DNA of 64,000 nucleotides from Bostrychus sinensis (GCA_020698575.1 CM036253.1:33223719-33287718); one strand, 5' to 3'; shown: positions 46,881 through 57,620, counted from the first letter of the stretch. Notes: a model not told the origin generated them from the letters alone. Made by a program: numbers and translations.

Positions 46881-46951
<71 letters not shown>
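46881..46951. repeat. (TA)n microsatellite
   Basis: About 35 TA units at the truncation point of the Tc1 element. Confidence 0.97.
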
Positions 46952-46954
<3 letters not shown>

Positions 46955-47104
46955 TGAGTGTCTTTGCCTCTGTCGCTATGTCTGCAAACATGAAATTTAA
47001 TAAACACTCCCTCCATTTTGCCTTACACCAGCACTAACCGGACAATGTGACAAGTAAGTTCTTAAGTTTTTTGTGGTCTATTCTCTATAAGGAATAGAAA
47101 AAGA
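46952..47104. other. short intergenic stretch
   Basis: Nothing recognised. Confidence 0.4.
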
Positions 47105-47228
47105 AGTAGTCTGGCTCACCAGGCTAAAGGGAGGAAGAGGAGAGAACCCACAGTACCACGAAGATTGAATCCACAACCTTCTGGCTCTGAGGCAGAAGCG
47201 CTAACCACTCTACCACTCTGGGCCTGCA
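47105..47228 (-). mobile_element. tRNA-derived SINE, antisense
   Basis: On the minus strand: 'cagagtggtagagtggttagcgcttctgcctc' (A-box region) and 'gaaggttgtggattcaatcttcg' (B-box region) with tRNA-like spacing, followed by 'tactgtgggttctctcctcttcctccc'. This is the head of a tRNA-derived SINE. Confidence 0.7.
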
Positions 47229-48059
47229 CACCTATACTGATAATATCACATACAGAAAATGCTTCAGTTTATGATCTCAAACTTCAAATACATCAAAATT
47301 ATAGATAGAAATATTTACTATGAAAATGTGTCTAAAATCTTATTTTTCAGTTTCTATTGGAGTGCTACAGTCGTTGCTTACTGCTGATGCTACTTTGTGT
47401 AAGCATTAAGCAATAGCTGTTTTAGCAAAAACTATTTCTCAATCCAGACAGTGAGCTAGATGTTCCACAAAGATTGCGTTGTGTTATCTCTGAGTGTTTT
47501 CTGCTGTTGTCATGGAGTCGCACCACCAAAACTAACAGGAGTTTTTTATGCAACAACCATTACAACGGCTTAACTCTGCTTTGCTAAACTGTGCCATTCA
47601 CGTCTGATCCACTCACACACTGAAGGCAAACACGACTGCACAGTAAGTATTTTAAGCCCAGGCGCTGACAGGACGCTGCGGTCTGAGCTGTAAACACTGC
47701 ACTATCAAACTGATGACGGATGGACAGAGGCAGAGAGAGGAGCCAGTGACAGGCAGACTCTTCTATAGACTGTTAAATAAACTCTTTTCATTATGTTGTG
47801 TTTGACGCTCTTGAGAATAATCCTGCTTCATGTTAGTCTTTCCCTCAGATGTGGGCAGCACAGGGAGGATCTGGAGAGAGATAAGTTGTTTGCAATGTTA
47901 CAAAGTTAATTAAATAAACACACCTAAAAAAACAAAAAAACCTGTGTATACATAAATAAATCAGTACCTAAAGTAATAATAAAAGTAATGAAGTAATAGT
48001 AACTAATATTAACTAGAAATTTGCAATGTGTGAAGCCATTGCGAGTGTTTGCGTAAGCT
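47229..48059. other. intergenic, nothing recognised
   Basis: No gene, tandem repeat or recognised element is seen. Confidence 0.45.
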
Positions 48060-48970
48060 GAAAATTACAGAAGAAAAAAGAGCTAAAAAGGAAAAGATGC
48101 AAAAGAAACAAAAATCTAGAAGTAGTATTCCAGGCAGAAATACTTCTAGAAATTGTGGCAGAAGTGGAGGCACTAAAAAGGCAGAATGGGGCAGTATACC
48201 ACAATTTGGCAGGTGTCAGAATCAATGGCATAAAATAGCACAAATAAGAAGAAGTATTACTCCTAGAAATGCTCCTAGAAGTTGTGTCAGATGCATGAAG
48301 TACAAAAAAAGCAGAATAGGGCAGAAAACCATAATTTGGCAAGGATCAAAATAGATGGCATAACATAGCACCAATTACAACAAAGGCAGGTTGGCCAAAA
48401 GTAATAACAATAATGTCCCAGAATTCAAATGCATTTTTAAAATTTTGAATCACAAAAATATGTTCAAGGGCTGCAAAAAAAGACAGAATGAGGCAGAAAA
48501 CCATAATTTGGCAGGTGTCACAACAGATGGCATAAAATAGCACAAATTAGGAATAATATTCCTGGTAGAAATACTCCTAGAAATTGTGTCAGATGCAAGA
48601 AGCACCAAAAAGGCAGAATAGGGCAGAAAACCATAATTTGGCAGGTATCACAATAGATGGCATAAAATAGCTCAAATTAAAACAAAGGCAGAATTGCCCA
48701 AAGTAATAGCAATAATTTCCCAGAATTCAGATGTGTTTTAAGTGTGAATAGGTGAAACATCTGCAAATAAGTCAGAATATGGAAAAGTCCCATTAGAAAT
48801 GAATGGAGCAGAGGGATGGCCAAAATTATCACAAATTACAACAAAGGCAGAATGACCAAAAGTAATAACAATAATGTGTCAGAAATCAAATGTTATTTAA
48901 AATTTGAATTGGTTAAATGGCTGTAAACAAGGCAAAATGGTGCAGAATACCATAATTTGGCAGATGTCAA
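48060..48970 (+). repeat. degenerate long-period tandem repeat
   Basis: The phrase 'ggcagaat(a/g)gggcagaaaaccataatttggcaggtgtca' recurs at about 48,180, 48,310, 48,485, 48,612 and 48,935. It alternates with 'gatggcataaaatagcacaaatta', 'tcctagaaattgtgtcagatgcaagaag' and 'acaaaggcagaatggccaaaagtaataacaataatgtcccagaattcaaatg'. Units are 120-330 bp and strongly diverged. The 101- and 109-codon frames here are within the repeat. Confidence 0.7.
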
Positions 48971-48971
48971 A

Positions 48972-49405
48972 TTCCTAGTATTTTGTTTCATTCACACATG
49001 TTTGAATAATACTGTATGCTGAGGTGATGCCCTTCTCAAGAGCTGAAAACGCTCATGGTCTCATGGCTCCACATAGACACAAGGAAGTCCTCCTGCACAT
49101 CATTTCAGAGCTTCAATTATCGTCAGTACAAGGCAGTCAGCTCATTGATCTATCTGTTAGCCTCATGTTGCTAACAGCTGTGCTATGTAGCCATTTTATG
49201 CTCTGTCCATTCCCCACAGTTGCCAGCAGGGGGCCACAGACACCTAATCCAAGTGTTCTCTGCAAAGTCAAAGCTCCCCTCCAAAAAGAGGTTTTCCATA
49301 CATACACATTATTTTAGGTTATAAAACATAAAATATCAATGCAAAAGTGCCCGGAACTATGTCAAAAAGCCTGAAAAAAGCAAAATACAGGGCCTTTAAT
49401 GTGTG
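48972..49405 (+). repeat. dispersed repeat family A, copy 4
   Basis: Colinear with copy 3 from 'ctagtattttgtttcattc' to 'aaaaagcctgaaaaaagcaaaa'. It ends in 'acagggcctttaatg'. It lacks the left 60 bases and abuts the degenerate satellite. Confidence 0.8.
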
Positions 49406-49811
49406 CCTTGTACTATGTTTAACTGCATTCAATGAATAAAGCTTACATAATATTTATCTAGCTTATCTAATAATTTGAAAATGATTACATCTCTCTCTAC
49501 GCCGTTCAGAACTTGACTCCATTGTTGTGTATGAAGTCCAAACCGTTCCAGTCACCTGTGTTTGTTCTGCATCTATTATTACCTCCTCTGACTGAGAAAG
49601 ACATGTGGACACAGTGTACACAGCAGGGTCACATGACAGAGCTGCTCACTCCTCAGGGTCGAAGGTCACAAAGTTTCTTTTTCTGGGAACTTGAACAAGT
49701 ACTGCAAGTTCTGTAGGTTAGAATACTTCAGATACGGTTCTATTAAGAAGACGAAGGCAGGGTTACAACTCTTCAGAAGATCAAACCTCTTCACAGAACA
49801 AAAGACCAATG
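49406..49811. other. intergenic, nothing recognised
   Basis: No recognisable content. Confidence 0.45.
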
Positions 49812-50055
49812 ATGGACAAAGTACTCACAATAGAACTGTTACTTCAAAAATAAGTACTAACAATTATTTATTTTAAGTGTAAAATTAACTTAAGTAGAAA
49901 GAGCAGATGAATGTTTTTTGCAAGTTTTATTTTTCCCCTTTTTTGTTTTTTCTTCTTTTTTCTTCTTCTTCTTCTTCTTCTTCTTCATATTCAAACCCAG
50001 AACCTTCTGATTGCAACTCAGATGTGCGACCCACTACACCACAGAAGACACAAAC
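49812..50055 (-). mobile_element. composite tRNA-headed retroposon, copy 2
   Basis: On the minus strand: head 'cttctgtggtgtagtgggtcgcac' and 'cagaaggttctgggtttgaat', then (GAA)n, then 'aaaacattcatctg', 'tctacttaagttaatttta', 'ttatttttgaagtaacagtt' and 'gtgagtactttgtccatcattggtctt'. This is the same composite order as the plus-strand copy at 33.3 kb. Confidence 0.75.
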
Positions 50056-50284
50056 TGCTAAGTTCTTAAGTAAAGTACATGAGTAAAAGACTCAAGTATT
50101 TGCAAGCATGAGATGCAAGGGCTCCCAAAATTAGACTCCGACAGCTCCGGTTTGGGACTCTTTTTAAACTCTTATCAAAAGATTGGTTTTGAAATCTGCA
50201 AAAAATATATTAATGTGGAAAAGCTTACATTTTACCAGAACATGACTAGATTTCTGTACTGATTGGATGGAACTTATAGGCAAA
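50056..50284. other. short intergenic stretch
   Basis: Nothing recognised. Confidence 0.4.
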
Positions 50285-50430
50285 TGTGGAAGGATGCTGA
50301 GGTTAGAGCTGTCAGACTGGAGGCTAGACCTGAGGGAAGACCAGAGAGAAGACTTAAGGAAGTAGTGAAAGAGGACATGAAGTTAGTTGGTGTGAGAGAA
50401 GAGGATGCAGAGGATCGGGTTAGATGAAGT
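50285..50430 (+). pseudogene. LINE 3'-terminal coding fragment
   Basis: One frame reads GRPERRLKEVVKEDMKLVGV, then REEDAEDRVR and a stop. This is the conserved C-terminal 'GRP-x-x-R-W-x-D-x-V-K-x-D' tail of fish non-LTR retrotransposons, here with W replaced. Only the last 50 or so residues remain. Confidence 0.7.
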
Positions 50431-50624
50431 CAAAGTTTTCACTATGCTAAATGATTATTTCATCTATCAATGAAAACTCTATCCAGACCTACCTGGCCCT
50501 GGGTTCAACAGTTAATGCTCCTCTTGTTAAATCATGAAGTAACTGTGACTAACTGTGGTTTTTGTAAAGCTGAGTAAAGTGAAAGGGTTGCAAATCCATT
50601 TTTAAGGCGTTGGAACTCCAGCAA
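50431..50624. other. short intergenic stretch
   Basis: Nothing recognised. Confidence 0.4.
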
Positions 50625-50895
50625 ACTCTCGTGAGACTTGGAACAGTGGCTGAACTACCAAAATCACTTTAGGAGCACATCAATGACTCATCCAGGAAAT
50701 AGTCCAGGTCCTGAAGCAGCAAAGCAGTCCCAGCGCACCTCACTACCGCCGCCATGTTTGACTGTGTGTTGTTGTTTTTATGAGATGCTGTTAGTTTTAC
50801 CAGATTTAACAGAACACACACCTTCCAAAAAGTTCAACTTTTGTTTGTCTTGTCAGTCCACAGAATATTTTCACAGAAGTCGTAAGGATCTTCAA
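50625..50895. mobile_element. rearranged Tc1-like fragment
   Basis: The first part (about 50,630-50,700) reads sense ('gaacagtggctgaactaccaaa', 'catcaatgactcatccagga'). The second part (about 50,705-50,890) reads antisense ('ctgaagcagcaaagcagtccc', 'accgccgccatgtttgactg', 'gtccacagaatatttt'), matching the transposase middle of the same Tc1 family seen at 57.1-57.6 kb. The parts are joined in inverted orientation. Confidence 0.65.
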
Positions 50896-51269
50896 GATTT
50901 AGTTTTGTCAAATATGAGACTCCAAACTTCCAAACTATAGAAGGAGTTCATTCTTTTACATTGGTATGACTATAGGAGAAATACTGTGGCAAGTTCAGAC
51001 TAACACAATACTTTCAATTTCTCTACATTCAGCTGGTTGTCTGGTCCCAATTTGTCTTTACTAAATACACAAAAGACACGTTTAGCTGCTAACTCTGCAT
51101 TTATGTATTGAGGAGAATAAGATAAGTTTACACGTTAAACATAAAATAAGAATATAGTTTTGAAATCTGGACTCAAACAATGGGGCAACTTGAAAGCATC
51201 ATGTAGCTGTTTACACATGCAGCCATTAGGGGGCAGTGCAGTGTGTAAAGTCTTCTCCAGCCTCTCTCT

Positions 51270-51300
<31 letters not shown>

Positions 51301-51514
51301 GTATTCTATCAATCTCCTGTCTCTTTGTTTCACTTCATTTGATCACAGCAAACATATATCTCTATAAAATATCCAACTACACCATAGTCATACCCATATC
51401 TTCCATATTTTTGTCCATCCAGTATCTCATATTAAAACACCACCTCTTTGCTGTGGAAATCAAAGGTTAGCTCGGAGTGCTAAGCTGTAATTGAATCCTT
51501 ATGGCAGGGGCTAA
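50896..51514. other. intergenic with CTCF-like motif and (GT)n
   Basis: CCATTAGGGGGCAGTGCA at 51,223-51,240 resembles the CTCF core. (GT)n lies at 51,271-51,301. Confidence 0.4.
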
Positions 51515-51720
51515 TGCTGAGTGGCACTCAGCAGCAGCAGTGTTGGTGGTGAGTATACGGCGAGCACTGGCAGGGCAGAGCGCTCCAGACAGCTGCTGAC
51601 AGATGTGAGCGCGCCAGCCCCGCCCCCCGATCGCACTCTGGGTGACCCTCCGACACCCGCCTGCACCCTCTCCATCACCGCGTTACCATGGCGACGCTGT
51701 ACCACTGAGCTACAGCAGCA
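51515..51720. promoter_or_regulatory. GC-rich patch with RFX X-box motif
   Basis: CpG-rich sequence with 'gcgcgccagccccgccccccg' (GC-box-like) and GTTACCATGGCGAC at 51,682-51,695, a near-palindromic RFX X-box. (CAG)n-like bits occur near 51,530 and 51,712. Overlapping open frames on both strands (77 and 64 codons) follow from base composition. Promoter or enhancer role is an inference. Confidence 0.35.
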
Positions 51721-52414
51721 GAGAGAGGAGAGCTGGAGATACTGGATTGGTTAGAATGTTAGTGGATATGACTTTAGCATTTGTGGTTCTGGTTTGGTTA
51801 TTTTGCCCAGGAGACTAAATGGGGTTAGTAAAATTTTTATTTCAGAAGGGTTAATGTTGATTTAGCTAAATGTGTGCTTCATTTACCACATTTTCTGTCA
51901 GAAAAGCAAAAACACAGCAGCACACATTCATCTTTCATTCTTTACAAAAGCCATGAATTAACATTTTAAAGGTAGAAGACCATCCTGGCTACTACTTTAA
52001 GCCCTATCCTCAGAGAAAATCTATTTATAAAAATGTCTATCTTCTATTAGCTATTTTAAATGAGACACATTTAATCTCAACATATTTCTTGACTATTTAT
52101 TCAACTTGTGATTTGCAAAAGGCTTTTAGTTATGCTCTAGTGTTGGAGGACTGCAGGTTTCTTCATGGATGTTCCTCTCACCATATCAGACGTGTGTTTA
52201 GTTGCTGTGGTGGTGCTTAAAGTAGATGTACAGGCATAAATCCAAGTGTGATGTGTCATCATGTGTGATGTCATATGAAAATATGAATATTAAATATTTA
52301 GCTGATCTTAACTCACACTGAAACTTAGTGAAATGAGTGTAAAGGTCTATTCACACCAGGGAAGTCTGTTGGTCTGCTTCTTTGGTCTGAACCAAATGTG
52401 GACTTAAAAATACT
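51721..52414. other. intergenic, nothing recognised
   Basis: No recognisable content. Confidence 0.45.
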
Positions 52415-52650
52415 ATGAGCAGAATGTAGTGTTTATACTTCATAAAAATGACCTACATGTGTCCCTGATAATCATGGTACAGCTGATTTCTTTATGATTA
52501 AAATATGTTTTACTTTTTTTGTTTACATTTTTTGTTTTGGTTCTAAAACTGCATTGCTGATCGTCCAATCAGAAAAGACACCATTGGTTTGATTTAGACT
52601 GCAGTACTGTTTTAAACCAGTATGAGTATTGCTTACAGGACCTTTAATTA
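52415..52650 (+). repeat. dispersed repeat family E, copy 2
   Basis: Colinear with 39.33-39.62 kb: 'ctacatgtgtccctgata', 'atggtacagctgatttct', 'tttgttttggttctaaaactgcatt', 'gtccaatcagaaaaga' and 'gatttagactgcagtac', ending 'cttacaggacctttaatta'. A 23-base poly-T follows at 52,656-52,677. Confidence 0.7.
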
Positions 52651-53155
52651 GTTCTTTTTTTTTTTTTTTTTTTTTTTGTTTAGTTGGGCTCGCTTTGTCA
52701 ATGCACTATTTGCAAATGGACTAAAACCTGCAAACAAAACCTCATGTGAAGATCGTTGCACCACTTGGACAGAAATGATGGGGCCAGGGCAAAGTAAAGA
52801 CCCAGATGTTCAGGAAAACAAAAAACAAAAAAGAAAACATGGATGCCTTACATGTTGCGGCAGGCATATTTTTTTTGTTGTTAACATAATGTTGAAAAGC
52901 ATTTTGAGTGTCAAAGCGCAGCTAATACATGATTGGTTTCATGACACTGTATCAGTTATTTTCCACTGTTGATAGTATGCTGGGAGCATTGCAATTTTTG
53001 TGTTTCTCTCACTGCTGCGTTTGTTCATCACCAAAGTGATGTTTATGTTCTCAGCTACAGTATCTACTGACTTGTTAACGCCAAAAAGTCTGATGTTCTT
53101 TGCAGGGCCATACACAGGGTTTTAGAAAAACTGAGGTCTATCATGATTATGGCCA
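52651..53155. other. intergenic; unrecognised 98-codon frame
   Basis: A plus-strand frame at 52,676-52,972 contains ANGLKPANKTSCEDRCTTW. I do not recognise it and it lies next to a poly-T. It may be a decayed element fragment or chance. Confidence 0.35.
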
Positions 53156-53340
53156 GTTTAGTCCTTGTTTAGTCCTGGTTTAGACCTTGTTTAGTCCTGG
53201 TTTAGACCTTGTATAGTCCTGGTTTAGTTCTGTGTTTTTTCCTAAATAAGCCCTGGTTTAGAGTATTTTTAATCATGGTTTAGTCCTGGTTTAGTCCTGT
53301 TTTTTGCCTGGTTTAGATGTGGTTTAGTCTAGTAATAGAA
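53156..53340 (+). repeat. 11/22-bp minisatellite
   Basis: Alternating 11-mers TTTAGTCCTGG and TTTAGACCTTG, regular at the start and degenerate toward 53,340. Confidence 0.85.
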
Positions 53341-53820
53341 AAATACCAAGCTCTGGACCTCTGTGAGCTCTGTGGTGTGTGTCTATGGTTGTTTGGAGCT
53401 GGGCAGAATCAAGGCTGGTCCTTACTCAGACCATAGTGAACTGAAGCTGAGTAAAGAAGCCACATCCTCTTCAGAAAGGTCTTGGTCCACTTGTTTGGTC
53501 CAGAACAGAGTTTTCATGAACGTTTTCACACCTGCACAAAAAGTCCAGACTAACAGAGCAAACTAACTCTGGTCCACTTTAACCAGACCAAACAAAGCAG
53601 GTTTGAATACTCCCCAAATGTGGATTTAGTAAAGCATAGTTTGGCACAGTTCAGCCTGGCTTTGTAAACCATGAGATTAAAAGACAACAAATATTTTGCT
53701 AAGATATATATTTGTGAGCCTGAAGGAGATGAATTCACTGACCGCTGCTTTCATTTCTGTTACAAATGAAAACTGTCAAATGTCAAGTACTTCAGAGCTT
53801 CTTAGTACTACACACCTTAA
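53341..53820. other. intergenic, nothing recognised
   Basis: The phrases 'tggtccactttaaccagacc' and 'cttggtccacttgtttggtcc' recur but do not form a clear element. Confidence 0.4.
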
Positions 53821-53821
53821 A

Positions 53822-53829
53822 CACAATGT

Positions 53830-53863
<34 letters not shown>

Positions 53864-54172
53864 AGCAAAAACTCAATGTAACAGGATCCCTCTAGATTTT
53901 TAAGCTTTGGGACCAAGCTCAAAATCTCAAGTTTTCAACAACTACTATTTTTTGTTCACCTAATTTAATGTTCATATGTCTAAAAACTTTAAAATTTAAG
54001 TTTTACCCGCTATCATTATTTTTTTTTACTCATCTCACACCCAATTTCCTATCCATTGTTCTGAAAAAGTTGTTTAAAATTATAAAAATATTTTGTTAAA
54101 TTTTCTGAACAGTGGATAGTCAGTTGGCTGTAAGATGCCCGCCCCCTTTTTTTCTTTTTATTTACAGTGTAG
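53822..54172. mobile_element. miniature element related to 56.6 kb foldback
   Basis: The left end 'cacaatgtagtaaaaa' and the right end 'ctttttatttacagtgt' are complementary in outline (CACTGTA-AAAA). The left interior ('tagcaaaaactcaatgtaacaggatccc', 'caaaatctcaagttttcaacaac') matches the arm of the foldback element at 56.66 kb. A 30-base poly-A lies at 53,832-53,861. Confidence 0.5.
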
Positions 54173-54919
54173 GGTTTGCCCCTGAATATTAAATACACCA
54201 TATTCAAAAGAACAAGAGATTGCCGCTAATAATAAATAAGCAAAACTTACTTTAGCTCTGAGGTGGAAAAAGTACTCAAAATCTGTACTGAAGTACCCAA
54301 GTAGGGGTAAAAGTAGTCAACAAAGTCAGTAAGTCAGTGTTCATGAAGTCATGTTTAAGCACTTTTAAAGGTTGTTTTTGTAATTGAACAGTAACAGTTA
54401 CTGCTAATACTAATGTCTCTATTATCTCTGCTGCTTCTATTACTTTTACTACAACCACCTCCTTCGAACCACTGAGATCTAAACTTCTTGAATAAAAGTA
54501 TCTAGTTACATACACAGAGGTGGAACAGAGTTGTAAAGCTGCCAGTGAAATGTTGTATGTTAAATTGTAGTTAAAAGTACTACCTCTGCTTTTACAACAA
54601 GTATCCACTTCCTGGTATCTCTTCCTCTCTTAACCAATCAGAGCAGAGAATCCCTGTCAGTTCAGATGAGTCAGATCCATATGAGCTGCATCAGTCTCCA
54701 ACATGACTTTCTCACTCACCCCTCCTTTGATAACCACTCTGCTATCAGCTGTGTTTAAACCCGTGAGTGTGTTGGATACCAGGCCCTCACCGCAGATAGC
54801 CCCGGGTGACCCCTGACCTGTGGGGGTCACACAGAGGTCACCAGTGTGTGGCAGATAGCCTCCTGACTTCTGTGTGAGGCTGTGGGGCTGGAGTGGAGGG
54901 CTTTACACTTCTCTGACCC
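54173..54919. other. intergenic with repeat fragments and GGTCA sites
   Basis: At 54,258-54,330 'gaggtggaaaaagtactcaaaatctgtactgaagtac' is an antisense relative of the composite retroposon body. At 54,795-54,845 'gggtgacccctgacctgtgggggtcacacagaggtcacc' is another GGTCA cluster. Confidence 0.45.
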
Positions 54920-54966
54920 CGCCCCCTGGTGCTGCAATACATAGGCAGGGTCGGTAGGGGGCACTC
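54920..54966. promoter_or_regulatory. divergent pair of CTCF-like motifs
   Basis: GCCCCCTGGTGCTGC at 54,921-54,935 is a minus-strand CTCF-like core (complement GCAGCACCAGGGGGC). GGTAGGGGGCACTC at 54,953-54,966 is a plus-strand-like match. Motif evidence only. Confidence 0.35.
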
Positions 54967-55859
54967 TGCACTGTGGCTGAGTGGAGCATCATTACAACAT
55001 GTGCACTGGCAGAGCGTCACAGTGAGGTTAGGAGAATACACTTGCAACTTTGAGAAGAATAGGCTTTTCCTCTACAAAGCTAGGCCCCTGCTATCTCTGC
55101 AACTCATAGGTCATGAATAATCTTAATATGTATAAAAAGGTAACACTTCAAATAAATAAATTCTGTCTAATAAAATGTTAATGTTATAGAGTGTATATCC
55201 CTCTCTTAATGATGCAGCTGTAGACTAAAAGCTTTAGAAACCTACAGCAGAGCTCCTGAGCCTTACCAGGGCTGAATGTAAGATGCAGATATGCAGATAA
55301 AGTGGAGCAGGGCAAAATTAGACAGGTTTTAATATGGACATGATTAGGTGGAATCCTTATTTAGCTTATTTAGGCATATTTTATGTATTTTTGCTAAATC
55401 CTAGTTTAATGGCCCTAGAACCATAACAGACTCAATAATAGGTCTGTTATGGTTCAATATCTGCATATTGCTGAGTCCTGGGTCAAGCTTTTTTTTTTTT
55501 TTCTTTTTTTTTTATACCAAATTTGAAGTTTGAGAAGTTTAGAACTCCTTTGTTCTCCAAGACATTTTTAAAGAAACACACGAAGAATGATAAAAAGTAG
55601 TTGGCTTCAGGCGCCTACAGATGTTTTTATAAACTGATCTTTGCTGATCTCTGTCCACACTATATCTCTCCATTAACATGGCAGCACTACAAACTCTCAA
55701 ACATCTAAATAAAATAAAGCAGCGTCCCACAATTAGCATACAAAGTTCCAGTCTGACAAACTGTCTCTCAACATTAAAAATGTCAATTTTTGCGTGCCAC
55801 TGAGATTAACAATCTCTTCTGCAGGCAACTCCTGGCCCAATGGGGGACTTTTTGTACAT
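54967..55859. other. intergenic, nothing recognised
   Basis: Poly-T tracts lie at 55,490-55,513. No gene is recognised. Confidence 0.45.
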
Positions 55860-55972
55860 GTTCTTAGTAGCAGGGAAAACCAGACACAGGCTGGGAATTG
55901 AACCTGGGACCTTCTTCTTGTGGCGAGGTAGGGGTGCTAACCACTATGCCACCATGTTGCATGGGACTACTG
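55860..55972 (-). mobile_element. tRNA-derived SINE, antisense
   Basis: On the minus strand: 'caacatggtggcatagtggttagcacccctacctcgcc' (A-box region), 'aagaaggtcccaggttcaattccc' (B-box region), then the body 'agcctgtgtctggttttccctgc' and 'cccccattgggccaggag'. Good spacing for a tRNA-derived pol III promoter. Confidence 0.75.
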
Positions 55973-56633
55973 CTAAATTTTAAACTCGGGTTGATGTCAT
56001 ATACATATTAGTATTGAGTGGTTGAGTTTTAGATTTGTTATTAAAATGAAGTCATATAAGCAGCTCTCTGTTGTAGGCGGTGGTTAGTAAAAATGGGTTG
56101 TTCAACTTTCTTTCTTTCATCATGACGCATTTGGTTTTTAAATGCGAGGGTACTTAAACCTTTCTGTTGTGTATTAGTATAATAGTTACTATCTGTTTGC
56201 TGTCGCCATGGTGACAGTCAGCTGGGGTCGGGACCTGAGACTGGGACTGTAGATGAAATGGGGTGGGTGGTGGTTGGGGGGTGATTAGAATGGGTGATTG
56301 GTTTGTGGTTGCTATGGGAACTAGAGAGGACTGGGTGCCATCCCGTCGCCGTGCCTCGTCTCTCACTCTTCATTTACGTCTTTGTCACAACGGCAGCCAT
56401 CTTGTCTTCAGAGGAGGAGGATATGAATATTGAGCAGATGAAGACTGTATTGGAGAACAGCTGATCTGTCTTTATAACCAGATTGATCTGGTTCCGTTAG
56501 ACACACCCCCTCACTCTATGAAAACTGAAGGAGGAATTGATCAGTGGGTAAATGAAAAAGTCTCACTGATTAGACTCTCATATGTTCATGTCAATGTCAT
56601 GTAGTCTAAAGCAGGAGTTCCCAACCTTTATGT
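55973..56633. other. intergenic; RFX X-box-like motif at 56,202
   Basis: GTCGCCATGGTGAC at 56,202-56,215 is a near-palindromic X-box. G-rich 'ggggtgggtggtggttggggg' lies at 56,260-56,280. No exon is seen. Confidence 0.4.
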
Positions 56634-56930
56634 CTTCACTATGAAAAAATAAAAATAAAAAAAAGTAGCAAAATCTCAAGGCAACAGGATTTTTGACTTT
56701 TAGGGCCAACTCAAAATCTCAAGTTTTCAACACATATTTTTTTGTTTTTAATATATATATTTTTTTGTTCAATCTAGTATTTAGACACAAAAAATAGGTG
56801 AACAAAAAATATTTGTTGTTGAAAACTTGAGATTTTGAGTGGGCCCCAAAACTCTAAAATCTTGAGGGATCCCGATGCCTTGAGTTTTTGCAAATTTTTA
56901 TTTTTTTATTTTTTTACACTGTGGGTTTTT
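56634..56930. mobile_element. foldback miniature element
   Basis: The left arm ('tagcaaaatctcaaggcaacagga', 'caactcaaaatctcaagttttcaaca') and right arm ('tgttgaaaacttgagattttgagtgg', 'gagggatcccgatgccttgagtttttgcaaa') are complementary over about 100 bases. They are separated by an AT-rich loop at about 56,735-56,800. The ends resemble CACTRTGAAAAAAT, as in Tc1/mariner-like miniature elements. Confidence 0.75.
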
Positions 56931-57127
56931 TGCCATACCACGATTACCCCCCTCATTCAAACATGTTGATGATTCTTTAAAAAGTAGTTGCATAAAACCT
57001 ACAACAACTGATTATGAATATATTAAAATAACATATAATAAAACATGATAAAATAGCATATACTAAAATAAAGCTGTTTACATTTTTAAAAAACTCAATA
57101 AAAAATTTAAATAAATAATGAAAGCCA
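56931..57127. other. short AT-rich stretch
   Basis: Nothing recognised. Confidence 0.4.
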
Positions 57128-57620
57128 TTATACACAAATAGAAAAGACGTGGAACAGTGGTAAACCTTCCCAGGAGTGGCCTGAGCACATCAACAACGTA
57201 TCCAGGAGGTCCCAAAAAAACAACAACAACAGAACAACTTTTAAAGAACTACAGACCTCACTCGCCTCAGTTAAGGTCAATGTCCAGGATTCAACAACAA
57301 GAAAAAGACTGTCAATGAGAAATGGTGTCAATGAGAAAGTTTCAAAGTGAAAACCACTGCTGACCAAAAAGAACACAAGAGCTTATCTTACATTAGCCAA
57401 AAAAACAAACAAAAAAAACAAACAAAAGACTTTGGTGAAAATATTCAATGAACTGAGGAGACAAAAGAAGGTGTATGTCTTTGGTATAAAACTAGCACAG
57501 CATCTCATTAAAAGAACAGCATACCTAAAATCAAACATGGTGGCTGTAGTGTGCTTCTCTGGGACTGCTTTGCTGCGTCAGGAGCTGGGCTATTTCCTGG
57601 ATGAGTCGTTGATGAGCTCC
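57128..57620 (+). pseudogene. Tc1-like transposase remnant (family of 50.6 kb)
   Basis: The nucleotide order matches a common fish Tc1 transposase: 'tggaacagtgg', 'ccaggagtggcc', 'gagcacatcaacaacg', 'ccaggaggtccc', 'aaagaactacagacctcactcgcctcagttaaggtc', 'gcgaaaaccactgctgaccaaaaagaacac' (slightly changed) and 'aaacatggtggctgtagtgtg', then 'gctttgctgcgtcagga'. Frames are broken throughout. Confidence 0.75.

Noticed and set aside
47105..47228. Functional tRNA gene
   Set aside because: A- and B-box-like segments exist, but the cloverleaf is not intact and a SINE-like body follows. The same holds at 33.3, 33.5, 49.99 and 55.9 kb.
52656..52677. Poly-A tail of a processed pseudogene (antisense poly-T)
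   Set aside because: No recognisable retroposed gene body lies next to it.
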